NCBI GenBank assembly: GCA_964557845.1
Contig: CAZLBV010000183.1
Span: forward strand, 1-18,123
Direction: 5' to 3'
DNA from: CAZLBV01 sp964557845
Lineage (GTDB): Bacteria > Acidobacteriota > Aminicenantia > Aminicenantales > Aminicenantaceae
DNA length: 18,123 nucleotides
The position numbers and the translations under genes are program-made. Below the pieces are notes generated by a model. That model had not been told where the DNA came from, made no database searches, and saw only the letters and a list, made by a program, of their open reading frames with translations. Below, piece after piece: positions 15,236 to 18,123 of this stretch (positions are counted from its first letter, which is position 1; each line of letters starts with the position of its first letter).

Positions 15236-16183
15236 ATGAAAATAAACAGAAAAACTATTATAATCATGGTTTTGGCCTTATCCGGGATACTTATTTTCTG
15301 CCAGGGAAACGATAAAGAACCCATAGAGATCTCCGAGAAAGATCCGAAACCACTTAATTCCTTCTCCGGGAAAATAGTCTTCCATTCTAATTTTGATGGC
15401 GATAATGAGATCTATTTGCTTACGTCGGAGAGGTTGACTAAAATAACTGACAATGAATGGAATGATGAATTTCCTGTATGGTCACCAGACGGCACTAAAA
15501 TCGCCTATAGCGCCGACCCTAAAGGCAACTATGATATTTTTATAATGGACTCTGATGGATCTAATATTAAACCAGTCACCTCATCTTCAAAGGATGAAAC
15601 CGAGCCTTCCTGGTATCCGGATGGAAAAAAAATAAATTTTACTGAAGAAGGAAAAAGGCTCTTGCGTTCACATCCGAAGATATTTGTGATAGATCTCGAG
15701 ACTGGACAACAGAGAAGGCTGTTGCCCGATTATTCGAAAGCGCATGGAATTTCAAGTGTTTCGCCAACCGGGCAGCAAATAACTTTCACAGGGAAACCGG
15801 GTTTTGGTGGTTGGGATGTCGCTGTCTATAACCTTGAGACTGAAGAAATTACATTTCTCGATGAAGGAGGAAAGAGCTGCCGGGCCCGTTTTTCTCCTGA
15901 TGGTAAAAAATTAGCCTATGTCAGTTCTGATGCCGACGGTAAAGGAGACATTTGGATCATGGATATAGATGGAAGCAATAAACAACGATTGACCTCAAGA
16001 GATGACACGTATGATTATTTCCCTACCTGGTCTCCTGATGGACGTTATATCGCCTTTAATTCCTCTGAACAGCACGATCATAATGGAGACTGGAAACTCT
16101 TTATGCTCGAATTGGAGACCAATGAGATTATTCCTTTATTTGATAGTCCCGGGAATGATGTGTTTCCAGACTGGTTTCAGTAA
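15236..16183 (+). CDS. TolB-like PD40 beta-propeller protein, membrane-anchored or secreted
   Basis: 315 residues with a GGAG ribosome site 7-8 bases before the ATG. The N-terminal hydrophobic segment ends LSGILIFCQGNDKEP, so Cys23 may be a lipobox cysteine, although Phe at the -1 position is unusual; an uncleaved anchor is the alternative. Five to six PD40/WD40-like blades follow: FDGDNEIYLL, WSPDGTKIAYSA with DIFIMDSDGSN, WYPDGKKINFT, SPTGQQITFTG, FSPDGKKLAYVSS with DIWIMDIDGSN, and WSPDGRYIAFNSS. The (W/F)SPDG-x-(K/R)-(I/L)-A-(Y/F) signature is the TolB-type PD40 repeat, but the N-terminal TolB domain is missing, so it is not TolB itself. It lies 29 bases after the GT-C gene in the same direction and may be co-transcribed. 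Function is unknown; protein binding in the periplasm is likely. Confidence 0.83.
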   Translation: MKINRKTIIIMVLALSGILIFCQGNDKEPIEISEKDPKPLNSFSGKIVFHSNFDGDNEIYLLTSERLTKITDNEWNDEFPVWSPDGTKIAYSADPKGNYDIFIMDSDGSNIKPVTSSSKDETEPSWYPDGKKINFTEEGKRLLRSHPKIFVIDLETGQQRRLLPDYSKAHGISSVSPTGQQITFTGKPGFGGWDVAVYNLETEEITFLDEGGKSCRARFSPDGKKLAYVSSDADGKGDIWIMDIDGSNKQRLTSRDDTYDYFPTWSPDGRYIAFNSSEQHDHNGDWKLFMLELETNEIIPLFDSPGNDVFPDWFQ

Positions 16184-16341
16184 GTTTAGAGTGAGGCAAG
16201 AATGGAATTTATTGATTTAGGGGGACCTTTTCCCTCTCCTCCGCTCGAGAAGTTTCCCCATATTTTTACTCATGCCATCGATAATCACACAGATAAGGGT
16301 GGCGCGGCTGGAGATCCCCGCCGTCCCATTTCAACCCCCAC

Positions 16342-16373
16342 CCTCCATCCCTCACTGTGTGAGGACGGGGAGG
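16342..16373. other. Stem-loop in the GC-rich noncoding island
   Basis: CCTCAC (16350-16355) pairs perfectly with GTGAGG (16359-16364) around a TGT loop. An outer helix CCTCC (16342-16346) with GGAGG (16369-16373) is separated by a small internal loop. No T tract follows in either direction, so it is not a standard terminator. Confidence 0.45.
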
Positions 16374-16381
16374 AAGCCGTG

Positions 16382-16399
16382 ACAGGACCCTTCTCCTGT
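16382..16399. other. Second stem-loop in the GC-rich noncoding island
   Basis: ACAGGA (16382-16387) pairs with TCCTGT (16394-16399) around a CCCTTC loop. It lies 8 bases after the preceding stem-loop, suggesting a structured RNA or DNA element. It is not followed by a T tract. Confidence 0.4.
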
Positions 16400-16451
16400 G
16401 TAATTTCGACGTCCCGATAAAAAAAATGGAGGAACACCGAATTCTATTCTG

Positions 16452-16480
16452 TTGACTTACCACTTTCAAGGGGCTATTAT
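16452..16480 (+). promoter_or_regulatory. Sigma-70-type promoter for the symporter gene
   Basis: TTGACT at 16452-16457 and TATTAT at 16475-16480 are separated by 17 bases. Transcription near 16487 leaves a ~28-base leader before ATG at 16515. The in-frame TTG at 16452 is part of the -35 box and so is not the start codon. Confidence 0.65.
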
Positions 16481-16514
16481 TAACCTCTATTTTAACGGCG
16501 AGAATCAATTCAAT

Positions 16515-17747
16515 ATGATAAAAATAAAACTCCACACGAAAATATTTCTGGGACTTGTTTTCGGCGTGATCGCCGGTCTGATCTTCCGGGAGAAAGTTTT
16601 AATCATTGAACCCATAGGCACCGTATTTCTGCGTTTAATAACCATGATCGTCGTTCCTTTAGTCTTTGTCTCCTTGATGCTGGGCACAGCCAGCCTGGGA
16701 GATGTCCGTAAACTGGGAAGAATAGGGGCAAAAACAGCGGTTTATTTTGTTATAACAACAATAATCGCCATCTCTGTCGGTTTGTTGTTAGCCAACACCA
16801 TTAACCCCGGTAAAGGATTAAATGAAAACATCAAGGCCGAACTGTATAAAAACTACGAATCTAAAGCCGAAGCAGGAATAGAACGGCTGGAAGAAAAACC
16901 TTCCATTGGTGAAATATTGATCAATATCGTTCCCACGAATCCGGTTGCTGCCTTTATCGAAGGCAATATGCTGCAGATCATTTTTATGGCCCTGCTCTTC
17001 GGAGTGGTTTTGACGATGATCCCTGTAGAAAAATCAGAAGGATTGGTAAAATTTTTGGACGGATTAAACGATATATTCATACAAGTTGTCCATATCGTAA
17101 TGAAACTGGCTCCTTATGGAGTCCTTGCCTTAAGCGCCGCTGTGATAGGGCAATATGGGTTTGATATTCTCATTACTCTTTTAAAATATTCTTTGGTGGT
17201 TATCGGAGGATTGCTCCTTTACACCCTCATCATCAACAGTTTGAGTATCCGTATACTCGGAAAGACCAGTCCCATCCTCTTTTTCAAGGCAGTAAAAGAA
17301 GCCATCATCATTGCCTTCAGCACATCTAGTTCCATGGCAACTTTACCTGTAGCCATGGAAAGTGTCGAATATATGGGGGTAAAGCGTGAGTATTCCAGTT
17401 TTGTCATCCCTTTAGGGTCAACGGTCAACATGGATGGGACCGCACTCTATCAGGGAGTATCGGCGGTTTTTATTGCACAGATCTATGGAATAGAGCTTGG
17501 TATTTCCGGACAGATAACCATAGTACTGATGGCTGTGCTTTCTTCCATTGGAGCCGCAGGTGTTCCTATGGCAGGGATCATCGCTCTGGCCCTGGTTTTA
17601 AAACAGCTCCAGATACCATTGGAAGGAATCGCATTGATACTCGGAGTGGAGCGGCTGCTCGATATGGTCAGAACCGCTACGAATGTGATCGGTAATATGG
17701 CTTGTTCTGTGGTTATCCAAGCCCTGGAAGAAAAACCGGACAAATGA
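16515..17747 (+). CDS. Dicarboxylate/amino acid:cation symporter (DAACS family, GltP/DctA-like)
   Basis: 410 residues, the usual length. It is an inner-membrane transporter that imports glutamate, aspartate or C4-dicarboxylates with Na+ or H+. The family signatures are intact: the hairpin-1 serine-rich loop STSSSMATLP (~274-283), NMDGTALYQ in TM7 (~309-317, the NMDGT cation/substrate motif), GAAGVPMAG in hairpin 2 (~348-356), and DMVRTATNVIGN in TM8 (~384-395). In DMVRTATNV the Asp and Arg are the substrate-binding positions; Arg here (rather than the Gln or Thr that mark neutral-amino-acid members) favours an acidic substrate. I chose ATG 16515 because the longer frame starts inside the promoter. 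The ribosome site is weak. The last codons overlap the radical SAM gene (ATGA), so the two are translated together. Confidence 0.93.
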   Translation: MIKIKLHTKIFLGLVFGVIAGLIFREKVLIIEPIGTVFLRLITMIVVPLVFVSLMLGTASLGDVRKLGRIGAKTAVYFVITTIIAISVGLLLANTINPGKGLNENIKAELYKNYESKAEAGIERLEEKPSIGEILINIVPTNPVAAFIEGNMLQIIFMALLFGVVLTMIPVEKSEGLVKFLDGLNDIFIQVVHIVMKLAPYGVLALSAAVIGQYGFDILITLLKYSLVVIGGLLLYTLIINSLSIRILGKTSPILFFKAVKEAIIIAFSTSSSMATLPVAMESVEYMGVKREYSSFVIPLGSTVNMDGTALYQGVSAVFIAQIYGIELGISGQITIVLMAVLSSIGAAGVPMAGIIALALVLKQLQIPLEGIALILGVERLLDMVRTATNVIGNMACSVVIQALEEKPDK

Positions 17748-18123
17748 AAAAAATAAAATACTGGATACGGCTCTTAAAACTTTTTTACCATTACCAAAAG
17801 AAATCAACACGCCTGCCTTATATGCCTATAAGAGCCTGGATCGAACTCACCAGTTTTTGCAACTACCGCTGTATCATGTGCCCTAATAAAGATTTAAAAA
17901 AAGAAGATAAAGGTTATATGGATTTTGATCTGTTCAAAAAAATACTGACAGAAATGCAGGACCAGGTTTTTGAAATAAATCTTGCCCATAGGGGAGAATC
18001 GCTGCTTCATCCCCATATAGTCGAAGCGATCGAACTGGCAAAATCAATGCATTTTTACACCCGCCTGCATACCAACGGCTCCCTCCTTACCGAAGATCTT
18101 TCCAGAAAGATAATATCGGCAGG
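17744..18123 (+). CDS. Radical SAM protein, N-terminal part, cut by window edge
   Basis: 126 codons are readable from ATG 17744 to the right edge with no stop. The 4Fe-4S cluster motif is SFCNYRCIMCP, the canonical C-x3-C-x2-C beginning at residue ~39, preceded by the strand PIRAWIELT. It is followed by the motif-2 equivalent HRGESLLHPHI (~83-93; usually GGEPLLHP), and LHTNGSLLTEDL (~109-120) is the conserved third strand. This pattern is common in radical SAM enzymes with a C-terminal SPASM or Fer4_12 domain, which would lie outside the window. Such enzymes cleave SAM to a 5'-deoxyadenosyl radical. The substrate is unknown. It overlaps the symporter by 4 bases and is in the same transcript, but a direct functional link to acidic amino acid uptake is only suggestive. 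Confidence 0.9.
   Translation, partial: MKKIKYWIRLLKLFYHYQKKSTRLPYMPIRAWIELTSFCNYRCIMCPNKDLKKEDKGYMDFDLFKKILTEMQDQVFEINLAHRGESLLHPHIVEAIELAKSMHFYTRLHTNGSLLTEDLSRKIISA

Larger units (their letters stand above)
16184..16514. other. 331-base noncoding stretch with a GC-rich, C-biased island
   Basis: No convincing gene is present. Short open frames cross it on both strands (16202-16420 plus; 16266-16535 minus), but they lack family resemblance and good ribosome sites. Roughly 16230-16420 is visibly richer in C and G than the AT-rich surroundings, with long C runs near 16335-16346, and contains two clear stem-loops annotated separately. The last ~60 bases hold the promoter of the symporter gene. 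It could be a structured RNA, a decayed gene or a dispersed repeat. Confidence 0.5.

Noticed and set aside
16452..16514. N-terminal extension of the symporter from a TTG codon
   Set aside because: The TTG is the first three bases of the -35 box and the extension crosses the -10; family members start near residue 1 of the ATG 16515 protein.
16202..16535. Short plus- and minus-strand open frames in the GC-rich gap
   Set aside because: There is no family motif, the products are Pro/Arg-rich as expected from a GC-biased stretch, and there is no convincing start site.

Overview
The window shows a bacterial chromosome segment with a moderately AT-rich composition and densely packed genes, many of them overlapping by 4-50 bases. 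Promoters match the ordinary TTGACA/TATAAT type, and start sites carry AGGA-type ribosome binding sites. A lipoprotein-like beta-propeller protein, a sensor-type propeller protein with a signal peptide, a GT-C membrane glycosyltransferase and polyprenyl-phosphate glycosyltransferases suggest a Gram-negative-type envelope. I cannot assign a phylum from the sequence. The mix would fit lineages such as Acidobacteriota/Aminicenantes-like or other environmental phyla, but that is a low-confidence guess. No tRNA, rRNA, CRISPR array, transposase or phage gene is visible.

Layout. (1) 1-426, minus: N-terminal part of a two-component-regulator-propeller (Reg_prop) sensor protein that runs off the left edge. 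(2) 575-1780, plus: a cysteine-free FAD/NAD(P)H oxidoreductase with its own consensus promoter. (3) 1796-6921, minus: a six-gene stressosome operon from a clear promoter (6951-6979). In transcription order it encodes a SpoIIAA-like protein, a HAMP-STAS RsbR-type scaffold, RsbS, the RsbT kinase, a fusion of an RsbW/RsbT-type ATPase with an RsbX-type PP2C phosphatase, and a hybrid histidine kinase with two receiver domains. (4) 7126-7575, minus: a single-domain response regulator whose phosphoacceptor Asp is Glu, behind a promoter with an inverted repeat in its spacer. (5) 7686-11744, plus: a glycan-assembly cluster (polyprenyl-P glycosyltransferase, GT4 glycosyltransferase, NAD-dependent epimerase/reductase, SAM methyltransferase). 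(6) 11787-12551, minus: a second GT2 glycosyltransferase. (7) 12696-16183, plus: a GT-C (PMT/ArnT-type) membrane glycosyltransferase fused to a TPR-containing domain, then a TolB-like PD40 propeller protein. (8) 16184-16514: a GC-rich noncoding stretch with stem-loops. (9) 16515-18123, plus: a dicarboxylate/amino-acid:cation symporter translationally coupled to a radical SAM protein cut by the right edge.

How the parts work together. The central unit looks like a complete stressosome signalling switch. RsbR and RsbS form the scaffold, RsbT phosphorylates them and is released, and the phosphatase fusion resets the system. No sigma factor or anti-sigma/anti-anti-sigma output pair is present. 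The operon ends in a hybrid histidine kinase whose N-terminus appears to be a degenerate copy of the RsbT fold, so the stressosome output may be a phosphorelay. Three successive genes therefore begin with the same ATPase fold: an intact kinase, an intact ATPase fused to a phosphatase, and a version lacking its catalytic residues fused to a histidine kinase. This is the most notable system in the window. The sugar-transfer genes to the right probably build or attach a surface glycan or glycosylate a lipid or protein; the product cannot be told from sequence.
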